Below, in pieces: positions 1 through 7,191 of a stretch of DNA of 17,525 nt. Positions within the stretch are counted from its first letter, which is position 1. The number at the start of each line of letters is the position of its first letter. The notes below the pieces were generated by a model. That model did no database searches. It had not been told where the DNA came from and saw only the letters and a list, made by a program, of their open reading frames with translations. The translations under genes and the position numbers were made by a program. The DNA comes from JAFGKM01 sp964403465 (lineage in GTDB: Bacteria; Ratteibacteria; UBA8468; B48-G9; JAFGKM01), in contig CAYOFY010000031.1 of assembly GCA_964403465.1 (NCBI GenBank), positions 1-17,525 of the forward strand, read 5' to 3'.

Positions 1-11
1 TCCCGTTGGGG

Positions 12-734
12 CTATCTTTTCATTCTTGCTGTCGCCTCGTTTATCTGATTCTTAAGCGCTTGTATTCTTATGGTGTTTGAATCACTGTCAATCAGGACGT
101 TTATGCCTCCGAACGGGCTGCCTTTTATCAGGAACTGACGGTATCCCTTTTTCCCTGCGAGCCCTTCAATAGTGAGATGTCCGTCATCTATTGTTGCCCT
201 GCCTGCCATTGTCTTGAAGCGCAGGTCTGAACTGCCGAAAGCCCTTATGGGATTACCTCCGCCAAAACTGGCAATAAACCTTATTGCTCCGAAGTTCATG
301 ACCTGCTTGACCCCTTTCTTCTTTCTGGAGCGAAAAACCATCTCCATATCCGGCCCGGATTCGTTGATGAAGCCCCTGCCTTCCAGGTCAAGAATGCCTG
401 AAATGTAAATATCTTCATTCAAATCCCTTACAAGCGGGGTGAAATTGACGTCCTTCACTTTCACGTCATAAGTAACAGGCGGCTTGCTGGAAAGTTCTTT
501 TATGTCATAGGTTGCATATCCCTTGCCTTCATAAAGGATGAATTCGGCCTTGCCCTTGAGATTATCGTCAAAGACTCCTTTTATCCTTTCAGCTTTGAGT
601 TTATAAAAAAATATTCTGTCGGCACTGAAACTGTTCTCGGGCAGGGATAACCTGAAATTTTGCAGGTTATAGTTCAGGAAGGAAATCCTTGCGGCCGCAA
701 GCGATAGATTGCCACTGAACAGGATTTTTTTTTT
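12..734 (-). CDS. AsmA-like protein, C-terminal part (after the frameshift)
   Basis: This is the downstream half of an envelope protein of the AsmA/TamB/DUF748-like type, whose upstream half is encoded at 674-1615. If one extra A is read in the ten-A run at 725-734, translation continues from VKKK straight into ILFSGNLSLAARISF and stays open to the TAG at 12-14. I therefore draw the start at the shift point. There is no in-frame ATG, GTG or TTG until a GTG at 464, and no Shine-Dalgarno is visible there, so independent translation looks unlikely. The sequence is rich in alternating beta-strand patterns and has the late GG-rich segment (IASFGGGNPIRAFG) usual for this superfamily's repeat-rich periplasmic region. 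The role in envelope biogenesis or lipid transport is family knowledge only. Confidence is high that it belongs with the upstream half and moderate for the family name. Confidence 0.7.
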   Translation of the reverse strand, partial: KKKILFSGNLSLAAARISFLNYNLQNFRLSLPENSFSADRIFFYKLKAERIKGVFDDNLKGKAEFILYEGKGYATYDIKELSSKPPVTYDVKVKDVNFTPLVRDLNEDIYISGILDLEGRGFINESGPDMEMVFRSRKKKGVKQVMNFGAIRFIASFGGGNPIRAFGSSDLRFKTMAGRATIDDGHLTIEGLAGKKGYRQFLIKGSPFGGINVLIDSDSNTIRIQALKNQINEATARMKR

Positions 735-1615
735 ACTCTTTCAACATAGAAGTTCTTCATTGAAACGGTGCCATCCGTCACAGAGAGATTGTATTTCTTC
801 CTTGTTTCATCCGGGAGGAGTTTTAAGAACTCTTCAAGGAGCATCTTCTCGGTCTCAAAATTAAGATTGAAATTCTCCCTGTCAATGACTCCCTTGAAGA
901 GTATATGTCCGCCCGTTGTATTCAACAGTTTGCCATCGGTAATGGTTGTTTTTCCCTGTACTATATCGTAGTTCCCTTTCACAAAAGCGGTGAAGTTGCT
1001 TCCTTTTTCTTCAGTGGACAGGTCGTTTATGGTAACGTCAAATTGCAGATTTTTTGTTTGTTTTCCCGGCATATTCAACAACACGGTTCCGACCGCTTTT
1101 CCGTTGAAGGGTATTTTCAGGTCAAAGAGATTATTTATCTCTTTAATCTCCGTTCCGCCGAGTTCTATTGTGGCATTGACGCCTTCTTTTCCCCATTTTT
1201 CAAGCATACCTTTCACTTCAAAGGTTCCGAGTTGTGCAATGTTAATAGATGTTGGTCTGATGCTGAGAGTGCCCTGTTTGAAATTTCCGGATATTGAACC
1301 CTTGACGGAGATCTCTCTCTTCTTATTACTTATGACCATATCTCCCGGCCCTGAAAAAGCGAAGGCGTTGCCTGTAAAGGCGCGGCAAATGTTGATTTCC
1401 CTGAAAGAAATGCGGGGAAACAGACCGTAGGAGATATTTATTCCTTTTATTTTGAGAGCAGGGGGCATGACAATTGAAAAAGAGCCAATGGTTACGGAAT
1501 TCCTGGAAAGAGAAGATACTCTCCTTATGATAAACCTCTCGGATATTTTGAGCGAAAAGGATGCTGCTGCCAGTACTGCAGCGAGAATTATCAGAACCCT
1601 ATGTTTTTTTCTCAT
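674..1615 (-). CDS. AsmA-like membrane-anchored envelope protein, N-terminal part (frameshifted)
   Basis: The ORF opens MRKKHRVLIILAAVLAAASF, a basic residue cluster then a hydrophobic segment (about residues 7-21), so an N-in signal anchor with the rest in the periplasm. Residues 40-300 alternate short beta strands with GxxxI/F repeats, as in AsmA/TamB/DUF748-type proteins thought to act in outer-membrane biogenesis or lipid transfer. The frame ends early at 674 after a foreign-looking tail (SCSVAIYRLRPQGFPS) read beyond the ten-A run. In the -1 frame the protein continues to position 12, giving about 534 residues in total. The start overlaps the 3' end of the hydrolase gene by 17 bp, so the two are probably co-transcribed. 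Causes could be a sequencing indel, phase variation, slippage or a real lesion. Confidence 0.7.
   Translation of the reverse strand: MRKKHRVLIILAAVLAAASFSLKISERFIIRRVSSLSRNSVTIGSFSIVMPPALKIKGINISYGLFPRISFREINICRAFTGNAFAFSGPGDMVISNKKREISVKGSISGNFKQGTLSIRPTSINIAQLGTFEVKGMLEKWGKEGVNATIELGGTEIKEINNLFDLKIPFNGKAVGTVLLNMPGKQTKNLQFDVTINDLSTEEKGSNFTAFVKGNYDIVQGKTTITDGKLLNTTGGHILFKGVIDRENFNLNFETEKMLLEEFLKLLPDETRKKYNLSVTDGTVSMKNFYVERVKKKSCSVAIYRLRPQGFPS
725..734 (-). repeat. Ten-base A run at the AsmA frameshift point
   Basis: On the coding strand the 0-frame reads gta aaa aaa aaa tcc. The run contains the heptamer A AAA AAA in the correct phase for -1 slippage, and a single added A (or a -1 shift) restores a long open frame. 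Runs of this length are also typical sites of polymerase slippage and of assembly indels. Confidence 0.85.
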
Positions 1616-2657
1616 TTTTCAGATAGGTGTCAAAGAATTCAAAAGCCATTCCTCCCGCAAAACTGTGACTGCCCGGGAAAACCTCTATATGCAATTTGTT
1701 TCTCTCGCCGGCAACTCCATAGGCGGCGGATATTTTTTTATGCGCCTCCAATGCCGAATCTATCCAGAAACAGGTGTCATTCGCCCCTGATTCTATGAGT
1801 AGCGGCTTGGGGCATATGGCGGCCATTACGTCGCCTATGTCCGCATATCTGTAAAGATTTGGAACAATCTGGCTGCCGCAGAAGTTGGGCCTGCTTATGG
1901 CATAGTGTTTTGTGGTCGTGGCATAGCATATGATATCTCCTGCCTTGATTCTTGGTTCCAGAAGGGTCATGTAGGTTGCCATGGTCCCTCCGAAAGAAAG
2001 TCCCATGCATCCTATATTGTCTGCGTCAACATCTTTCCTTGTCAGAAGGAAGTCAATCGCCCGCATCCCGTCAAATATATTGGCGCCGAGAAGCGTTCTT
2101 CCCAGTATAAGGTGCTGCAGGAAGTGGATGTTGCATATATCCCTCGGGGCAAAGGGATTGTAATAGCCGACACGTTCCCCGAAACTCCGCCAGTCCGGAC
2201 ATATCGTGATAAATCCTCGTTCGGCCATCTGTTCGCCATAGTTGTAGTTGAGCCCCTTTATGCTGGCGATTATCTCCGGGTTGTCATTATGCGCGCCGGC
2301 GACTGCGTCCTTTCCGTAAACGCCATGTCCGTGGCAGCACAGGATAGCAGGGTGTTTTTTCCCCTCAACCCTGGGGATGAGAAGATAGAGCGGCATAAAG
2401 CAGTTTTTTTCTGTCTCTATTATCCATTTTTCGCGCACATATTTTTCTTTTTCCTCTGTTGAGACCCTTTCCGGAGATAGTTTTGAAGGTTCCGGGAACT
2501 CTCCCAGCAGTTCGGTCACTTTCTTTATGAGACGCTCCTTCCATGCCAGGAATTGCCGACGGGTTTTTGCGTTGAATGCCATGCTGGGTTTTACGCTTTC
2601 AGCCCATTTCTCTATGAAATTGTCTGTTATCTGTGGTGAATCAGGTTTATTCGGCAT
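1599..2657 (-). CDS. Alpha/beta hydrolase (dienelactone hydrolase / acetyl-xylan-esterase-like)
   Basis: A 352-residue cytoplasmic serine hydrolase with no signal peptide. Visible motifs are the oxyanion HGHG segment at about 109-112, the nucleophile elbow GLSFGG at 219-224 (Ser221), the acid SGANDT (Asp294) and the catalytic histidine in GSHSF (His331), all in canonical order. Length, the long N-terminal helical cap and the wording of the motifs fit the abhydrolase_7/acetyl-xylan-esterase-like group, which removes acyl groups from sugars or related esters. The true substrate is unknown. A GTG at 2672 would add five residues, but AAGGAG lies 6 nt before the ATG at 2657 and falls inside that extension, so I chose 2657. 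It has its own promoter at 2730-2756 and overlaps the AsmA-like gene by 17 bp. Confidence 0.85.
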   Translation of the reverse strand: MPNKPDSPQITDNFIEKWAESVKPSMAFNAKTRRQFLAWKERLIKKVTELLGEFPEPSKLSPERVSTEEKEKYVREKWIIETEKNCFMPLYLLIPRVEGKKHPAILCCHGHGVYGKDAVAGAHNDNPEIIASIKGLNYNYGEQMAERGFITICPDWRSFGERVGYYNPFAPRDICNIHFLQHLILGRTLLGANIFDGMRAIDFLLTRKDVDADNIGCMGLSFGGTMATYMTLLEPRIKAGDIICYATTTKHYAISRPNFCGSQIVPNLYRYADIGDVMAAICPKPLLIESGANDTCFWIDSALEAHKKISAAYGVAGERNKLHIEVFPGSHSFAGGMAFEFFDTYLKNEKKT

Positions 2658-2729
2658 AATTTTCTCCTTCACCCCGAACGCTTACCTGTTACAGTTTCAT
2701 TGTGAGGGGTTTTGATTTCGCCCCCATAC

Positions 2730-2756
2730 TTTATAATTTTTGTTGTCATGTGTCAA
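2730..2756 (-). promoter_or_regulatory. Promoter of the hydrolase/AsmA unit, with overlapping inverted repeat
   Basis: On the minus strand TTGACA (2751-2756) is followed by TATAAA (2730-2735) with a 15-nt gap; reading TAAAGT gives a 17-nt gap. The perfect inverted repeat CATGT-4-ACATG (2747-2760) sits on the -35 box and could be an operator. The start codon at 2657 lies about 65 nt downstream. Confidence 0.5.
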
Positions 2757-2816
2757 CATGTCAGCCATGCGAAGATGTGCCAGCATACTGCGTCGCTGCA
2801 ACGTTGCCATTGCTGA

Positions 2817-2828
2817 TTTCCCGGGAAA
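2817..2828. repeat. Twelve-base perfect palindrome just downstream of the URO-D gene
   Basis: TTTCCCGGGAAA lies 5 nt past the URO-D stop codon. A second perfect palindrome, GCAACGTTGC, is near 2798-2807. Neither is followed by a T tract on the minus strand, so terminator function is uncertain. Confidence 0.5.
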
Positions 2829-2832
2829 GGAA

Positions 2833-3894
2833 CTATTGAAGATTGAAAAATTTTCTGTATTCGTCATAGACGGCAAAGTAGTTTTCTGGCGAAATGCTTT
2901 CGGTTATTGCATTACTTGCACAAAAAATGTGTCCTCCGTTTCCCCATCCTTTTTCAAGTGTTTGTCTGACATGTATCTTTATTTCTTCAATGCTGCCGAA
3001 GGAAAGTATATTCCCGCAGTCAAGATTCCCGAAAAAAGTTATTCTGTTTCCGTAACGTTTTTTCAGTTCGTATAAATCCATCCCGGCAAAATAGTCAATC
3101 TCAATATAACCGTCAACTTCGCAGCCCAGAAGGAAATCCCCAATTACCGGCCAGAGGTTTCCGTCGCTTGCATTCACGGCAGTTTTTCCGAGAGAGTGGA
3201 TATGCCGTGACAGTTTACGTATCTCGGGCATTATGAATTTGCGGTACGCATCCGGTGAAATCAAGGGTCCCTTTGTGCCTGCAAAATCTCCCCCGACGCC
3301 GAACATTTCAATTCCCAGAGAGTTGTATATATCAATGAGGCGGATGGTGTCTTCTGTCCGTCTTTCGTACCAACGACTGACAAGTTCCGGTGCAAGGAGC
3401 ATTGCTTGCATCAGGGAAACATCTGTCCATACGCCGTGCGCATAAGCCGGTGCAAGTATTGGCAAATCAACCCCAGAATCTTTCATGGACTCTTTCAAAC
3501 AGCGGTAGATAAAGAATCTTTCTTCCTGCGGGGTATAAGTTTTTTCTTCTGATTGTTTCAAACGATATCTGATGTCCTCAACGGGGTCGGAGAAACAGGG
3601 GGCTTTTTTTATTCCGGAGTCACGTTTTGCAAAATCGCCGGGTGCGGGATTTGGTACCGCGTAAATCATGTCATGCTTGAGTCTTACGGCTATCTCTACC
3701 ATGTCGGTCGCCATCTGGCTTATGCTTTTCTCCCAGCCGTGTTCTTTCACGAAGCCGGCAAGGCGTTCTCCGTACAGATATTCTCTCTCCAGAACAGCGT
3801 CGGCAACCGGGGGTTGCAGGACATACTCAAATACGGGTGTTCTGTCAGGTTCCCGATGGTTCAGTGCTGCTGTAATCCTTTCTCGCGGGTTCAT
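2833..3894 (-). CDS. Uroporphyrinogen decarboxylase (URO-D) superfamily protein
   Basis: 353 residues, opening with the family hallmark RERITAALNHREPDRTP. The second half carries the usual NASDGNLWPVIG, the EVDGYIEIDYFAGMDL stretch and NRITFFGNLDC, matching the TIM-barrel core of the URO-D superfamily. It is not a good HemE: the N-terminal arginine-containing WxMRQAGR-type motif is absent. It is also not a typical zinc methylcobamide:CoM methyltransferase (MtaA), because the expected HxC-type zinc ligand region reads NASDGN and lacks the histidine. The best call is one of the many catabolic or corrinoid-associated URO-D paralogues of unknown substrate. No corrinoid protein lies beside it. The start is ATG with no clear Shine-Dalgarno. 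A strong promoter lies about 130 nt upstream, divergent from oppB. Confidence 0.8.
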   Translation of the reverse strand: MNPRERITAALNHREPDRTPVFEYVLQPPVADAVLEREYLYGERLAGFVKEHGWEKSISQMATDMVEIAVRLKHDMIYAVPNPAPGDFAKRDSGIKKAPCFSDPVEDIRYRLKQSEEKTYTPQEERFFIYRCLKESMKDSGVDLPILAPAYAHGVWTDVSLMQAMLLAPELVSRWYERRTEDTIRLIDIYNSLGIEMFGVGGDFAGTKGPLISPDAYRKFIMPEIRKLSRHIHSLGKTAVNASDGNLWPVIGDFLLGCEVDGYIEIDYFAGMDLYELKKRYGNRITFFGNLDCGNILSFGSIEEIKIHVRQTLEKGWGNGGHIFCASNAITESISPENYFAVYDEYRKFFNLQ

Positions 3895-3928
3895 TTTCGG
3901 AAAAAGACGTTGTCCTGTTACCGGGCAT

Positions 3929-4004
3929 ATATTCAGGCATTCTCCATCATGGATAGCCGCTGCATGTATAGTCAGAAATACTCCTGTCTTCTTTCCCTGA
4001 ATAT
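3929..4004 (-). promoter_or_regulatory. Inverted repeat in the leader of the URO-D-family transcript
   Basis: ATATTCAGG (3929-3937 on the plus strand) and CCTGAATAT (3996-4004) are perfect 9-bp complements separated by 58 nt. Inside the loop TCCATcATGGA forms a smaller palindrome. Both lie within the predicted 5' leader. I recognise no known riboswitch consensus here, and in particular no cobalamin B12 box. Confidence 0.4.
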
Positions 4005-4027
4005 TGATAAACAGCCGTCAAATGGAG

Positions 4028-4056
4028 ATTATGATGGATTGTCAACTCTCTGTCAA
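4028..4056 (-). promoter_or_regulatory. Promoter of the URO-D-family gene
   Basis: TTGACA (4051-4056), exactly 17 nt, then CATAAT (4028-4033) on the minus strand: a full -35 and a 5/6 -10. A second TTGACA copy lies inside the spacer. The predicted transcript begins near 4021, leaving a leader of about 125 nt. Confidence 0.7.
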
Positions 4057-4081
4057 GAATTGCTCGGGACCATTGCTGAAA

Positions 4082-4109
4082 TTGATTTTTAGCGGGATAG
4101 AAGTAAAAT
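4082..4109 (+). promoter_or_regulatory. Promoter of the opp operon, leaderless type
   Basis: TTGATT (4082-4087), 16 nt, TAAAAT (4104-4109). The last -10 base is 7 nt before the oppB ATG, so the expected transcription start is at or within a base or two of the start codon. No Shine-Dalgarno is present. Confidence 0.6.
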
Positions 4110-4116
4110 AAAATAG

Positions 4117-5082
4117 ATGAAAAGATATATCCTTCAGCGATTCTTACAATTTATCCCCCTTCTGCTGGGTATGACCTTCATTTCCTTTATCATCATTCAG
4201 ATTACCCCGGGAGACTATTTTACCCAGTTGCAGATGAATCCCGAGGTTTCTCCTCAAACAATAGAGAAGATGAGGAGTAATTTCGGTCTGGACAGGCCTG
4301 TCATAGTCCAGTATTTTTGCTGGCTCAGAAATCTTGCAAGGTTTGATCTCGGGGAATCCTTCTCCTATCATGTGCCTGTGTCGTTTCTCATAAGACAGAA
4401 ACTTAAAAATACGCTCGCCCTGTCAGTCTTTTCAATATTTTTCACATGGTTTGCGGCCATACCTCTCGGGGTATATGCCGGCATCAGGGAAGGAAGGTGG
4501 CAGGAGAAGACGATGTCTTTTCTCGCCTACATCGGCATATCCATACCCTCGTTTCTTATAGCAATGATCATGGTTTTCTTTGCCGCGAGGACAATGGTTC
4601 TGCCTGTGGGGGGGACGACGAGTGTTTTTTATATAAATGCTACCGGATGGGAAAAGTTCATTGATTATTTGAAACACCTTCTGTTGCCCGGTATTGCGCT
4701 TACCCTTGCAGAAGTCGGGTGGCTGTACCGGCTTATGAAAAACAATTTTTTGGAAGCGTTGACCAGCCCTTACATAATAACTGCCAGGGCAAAGGGGCTC
4801 AGCAACTTCAATGTTTATTTCAAGCATGCCCTGAGGAATGCCATAAATCCGATGATAACTATCTTCGGATACACACTTTCTTCAGTTCTGAGTGGCGCGG
4901 CTCTCGTTGAAATAATAACCAACTGGCCGGGAATGGGCAGACTGATACTGGATGCGGTTCTTTCTCGCGATCTTTATCTTGTAATGGCTTCACTCTTGAT
5001 AGGCGGAGTCCTGCTGATTCTGGGCAACCTGATTGCTGATATACTTATCGCCGCTGCTGACCCGCGGGTAAGGCTGAGATGA
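4117..5082 (+). CDS. oppB: Oligopeptide/dipeptide-type ABC transporter permease (OppB/DppB family)
   Basis: 321-residue inner-membrane permease. It begins MKRYILQRFLQFIPLLLGMT, the standard N-terminus of this family, which fixes the start. The periplasmic segment after TM1 ends with the family motif FDLGESFSY. The cytoplasmic EAA loop reads TARAKGLSNFNVYFKHALRNAI (about 223-244) and is the coupling site for the ATPases. The C-terminus has WPGMGRLILDAVLSRD and ends AADPRVRLR, both typical. With the next gene it forms the transmembrane channel of an importer for peptides or related solutes. Its stop overlaps the oppC start by 4 nt (ATGA), so translation is coupled. The substrate cannot be told from permeases; the symbol marks family, not proven specificity. 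Confidence 0.9.
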   Translation: MKRYILQRFLQFIPLLLGMTFISFIIIQITPGDYFTQLQMNPEVSPQTIEKMRSNFGLDRPVIVQYFCWLRNLARFDLGESFSYHVPVSFLIRQKLKNTLALSVFSIFFTWFAAIPLGVYAGIREGRWQEKTMSFLAYIGISIPSFLIAMIMVFFAARTMVLPVGGTTSVFYINATGWEKFIDYLKHLLLPGIALTLAEVGWLYRLMKNNFLEALTSPYIITARAKGLSNFNVYFKHALRNAINPMITIFGYTLSSVLSGAALVEIITNWPGMGRLILDAVLSRDLYLVMASLLIGGVLLILGNLIADILIAAADPRVRLR

Positions 5083-6134
5083 AGATATTTTTGAGACGAC
5101 TCAAACATACAAACAAAATTTCGTTTTTCTCTTTATGGTTCCTGCTGTTTCTATATTTACTGGCTGTGCTTGCCGACTTTATCGCTCCATACCCGTACGA
5201 CCTGCAGTCCAGGGAATATGCTCTTTGTCCTCCCATCTTACCGAGGTTTTTCCATGACGGCAGGGTGTCTCCAGGACCTTTTGTTTACGGCATAAAGGTC
5301 ATCAATCCTGCTTTCAAAGAATATGCACCGGATCTTTCAAGGATATATCCGGTGCGACTTTTCACAAAGGGTCCCGAGAGAACGCTGATGGGTTTTCTGA
5401 AAACAAACAGATATCTTTTTGGAGTGAACGGAGAAGGGAAGATCTTCCTTTTCGGGACGGATATTCACGGCAGAGACGTTTTTTCCCGGGTGCTTTACGG
5501 ATCAAAAATTTCACTTTCCATAGGGATTATAGGAGTGGCGATATCCTTTATCCTGGGGCTCCTTGTAGGCGGGATTTCAGGGTATTTCGGAGGGAAGACG
5601 GATACATTCCTGATGAGGATGGTGGAGATAATAATGATGTTCCCGTTTTTCTATCTGATGCTCGCGTTGAGGGCGGCGTTCCCTCCGAACCTTTCGTCAG
5701 TGCAGGTATACCTTTTGATAGTGGTCATATTGAGCTTGATTGGATGGGCCTCTCTCGCAAGGATAATAAGGGGGATGGTCCTGTCAATAAAGGAAGAGGA
5801 GTATGTTCTGGCCGCGAGGTCACTCGGTCTCTCATCATTCAGGGTGATAACAAGGCATATCCTGCCGGCCACATTTTCATATACAGTGACCGCCCTGACC
5901 CTGTCCGTGCCGGGGTATATACTCGGAGAGTCCGCGCTGAGTCTTCTTGGACTGGGTATCCAGGAGCCGTATCCCAGCTGGGGAAATATGTTGTCTGTAA
6001 CCGTTGGCAATCTCAGGATTCTTACAACCGCTCCGTGGATGATGATTCCCGGTTTTTTCATATTTCTTGCGGTTATTGCATTTAATTTTCTCGGGGATGG
6101 AATAAGGAATGTTATGGATCCCAGGAACTGGTAA
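5079..6134 (+). CDS. oppC: Oligopeptide-type ABC transporter permease (OppC/DppC family) with enlarged periplasmic segment
   Basis: 351-residue second permease subunit. TM1 lies at about 15-37, then comes a periplasmic stretch of roughly 90 residues before the hallmark FGTDIHGRDVFSRVLYG (about 126-142). This stretch is distinctly longer than in E. coli OppC and contains YPVRLF and LFGVNGEGKIFLFGTD, as in a known YejE-like subgroup. The EAA loop reads EEEYVLAARSLGLSSFRVITRHILP. The C-terminus, FNFLGDGIRNVMDPRNW, is the classic ending. The start overlaps oppB by 4 nt. A 94-nt gap with a long hairpin separates it from oppD. It pairs with OppB to form the translocation pore. Confidence 0.9.
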   Translation: MKIFLRRLKHTNKISFFSLWFLLFLYLLAVLADFIAPYPYDLQSREYALCPPILPRFFHDGRVSPGPFVYGIKVINPAFKEYAPDLSRIYPVRLFTKGPERTLMGFLKTNRYLFGVNGEGKIFLFGTDIHGRDVFSRVLYGSKISLSIGIIGVAISFILGLLVGGISGYFGGKTDTFLMRMVEIIMMFPFFYLMLALRAAFPPNLSSVQVYLLIVVILSLIGWASLARIIRGMVLSIKEEEYVLAARSLGLSSFRVITRHILPATFSYTVTALTLSVPGYILGESALSLLGLGIQEPYPSWGNMLSVTVGNLRILTTAPWMMIPGFFIFLAVIAFNFLGDGIRNVMDPRNW

Positions 6135-6146
6135 TATCGGATTGAC

Positions 6147-6213
6147 CGCTGCAGGGTTCACCTTGCCGTATCACCGAGAGACAGGCACGGGCGAAGGGTG
6201 AATTCCGGCAGCG
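6147..6213 (+). repeat. Long imperfect intercistronic hairpin between oppC and oppD
   Basis: CGCTGC (6147-6152) pairs perfectly with GCAGCG (6208-6213). Inside, GG and then TTCACC (6157-6162) pair with CC and GGTGAA (6197-6202), with one bulge, and two further pairs follow. It has no T tract, so it is not an obvious terminator. A role in mRNA stability or processing, or membership of a dispersed palindromic repeat, is possible. Confidence 0.55.
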
Positions 6214-6228
6214 CCGGATGGATGAGCA

Positions 6229-7191
6229 ATGGAAAGAATACTTGAAATCAGAAAGCTGGGGGTTTCACTTCGGGGGATTGGCCAGGAGAGAATCAGGATC
6301 CTTCAAGGCATAGATATTTCTGTCGGGAAGAAGGAATCCCTGTCTCTGGTGGGAGAAAGCGGCAGTGGCAAGACCATCACCGCCATGTCCGTTATGAGAC
6401 TTCTGCCGAACAACATGTATTTTGATGAAGGCGAGATCCTGGTCTGCGGTAGCGATATCACAGGACTTGAGGAAAAGGAATTGAGGGACATGAGAGGCAG
6501 TGATGTCAGCATGATTTTTCAGGAACCTTCCGCTTATCTTAATCCCGTTTTTACGGCGGGCACACAGGTTATTGAGGCGATAAAAGGATGTGAATTTGAC
6601 AGAAAGGGGAGAACACTGAACTTTTTAAAAGAGGTCGGTTTGAAGGAGAATGTTTTCTATCAATACCCACACCAGCTGAGTGGAGGCATGCAGCAACGGG
6701 TCATGATAGCGATGGCTTTGATAAATAACCCGTCTTTACTCATAGCCGACGAACCTACAACCGCACTTGATGTAACAACGGCTTACGGCATAATTGAGTT
6801 ATTGAAAGATATGATGGAAAAACACGGTCTTTCCGTTATTTTCATAACACACGACATAGCACTGGCGGTGAACTTTGCCCGCAGAATAGCCGTCATGTAC
6901 GCGGGAAAAATCGTGGAGTTGTCAAACTCTGAAGCAATCTTCAATAATCCCCTCCATCCATACACTGAAAGACTTATTTCCTGCTTGCCCGAGAGATATA
7001 AGACAGGGGATAGGATAAGAACAATAGAAGGAAAAGTGCCTGATTTCAGAAATCTGCCAGGGGGTTGTGCCTTCCATCCGAGGTGTCCGTACAGGAAAGA
7101 TATATGCATTCGTGAAAAACCCGGAGAAACAATAAAGGGAGATACTACAGTGAGGTGTTTCAGATATGGAGAGAATGTGGAAGCTGAGTAA
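6229..7191 (+). CDS. oppD: Oligopeptide-type ABC transporter ATP-binding protein (OppD/DppD family)
   Basis: 320-residue cytoplasmic ATPase. Walker A is GESGSGKT at about 42-49, Q-loop FQEP at 97-100, signature LSGGMQQR at 150-157, Walker B LLIADEP at 170-176, then the D-loop and H-loop (ITHD). The C-terminal extension with HPRCPYRKDICIREKP is the cysteine-containing oligo_HPY tail specific to peptide/nickel importers, which separates it from general ABC ATPases. It works as a heterodimer with the next protein on OppBC. Its 3' end overlaps oppF by 26 bp. The sequence just before the ATG offers only a weak Shine-Dalgarno (GGATGGATGAG). Confidence 0.93.
   Translation: MERILEIRKLGVSLRGIGQERIRILQGIDISVGKKESLSLVGESGSGKTITAMSVMRLLPNNMYFDEGEILVCGSDITGLEEKELRDMRGSDVSMIFQEPSAYLNPVFTAGTQVIEAIKGCEFDRKGRTLNFLKEVGLKENVFYQYPHQLSGGMQQRVMIAMALINNPSLLIADEPTTALDVTTAYGIIELLKDMMEKHGLSVIFITHDIALAVNFARRIAVMYAGKIVELSNSEAIFNNPLHPYTERLISCLPERYKTGDRIRTIEGKVPDFRNLPGGCAFHPRCPYRKDICIREKPGETIKGDTTVRCFRYGENVEAE

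Noticed and set aside
1905..2462. Long plus-strand frame opposite the hydrolase gene
   Set aside because: It is an antisense shadow; the minus-strand frame has the full catalytic triad and a Shine-Dalgarno.
3553..4092. Plus-strand frame of 179 codons opposite the URO-D gene and its promoter
   Set aside because: Antisense shadow crossing a promoter region; no recognisable protein pattern.
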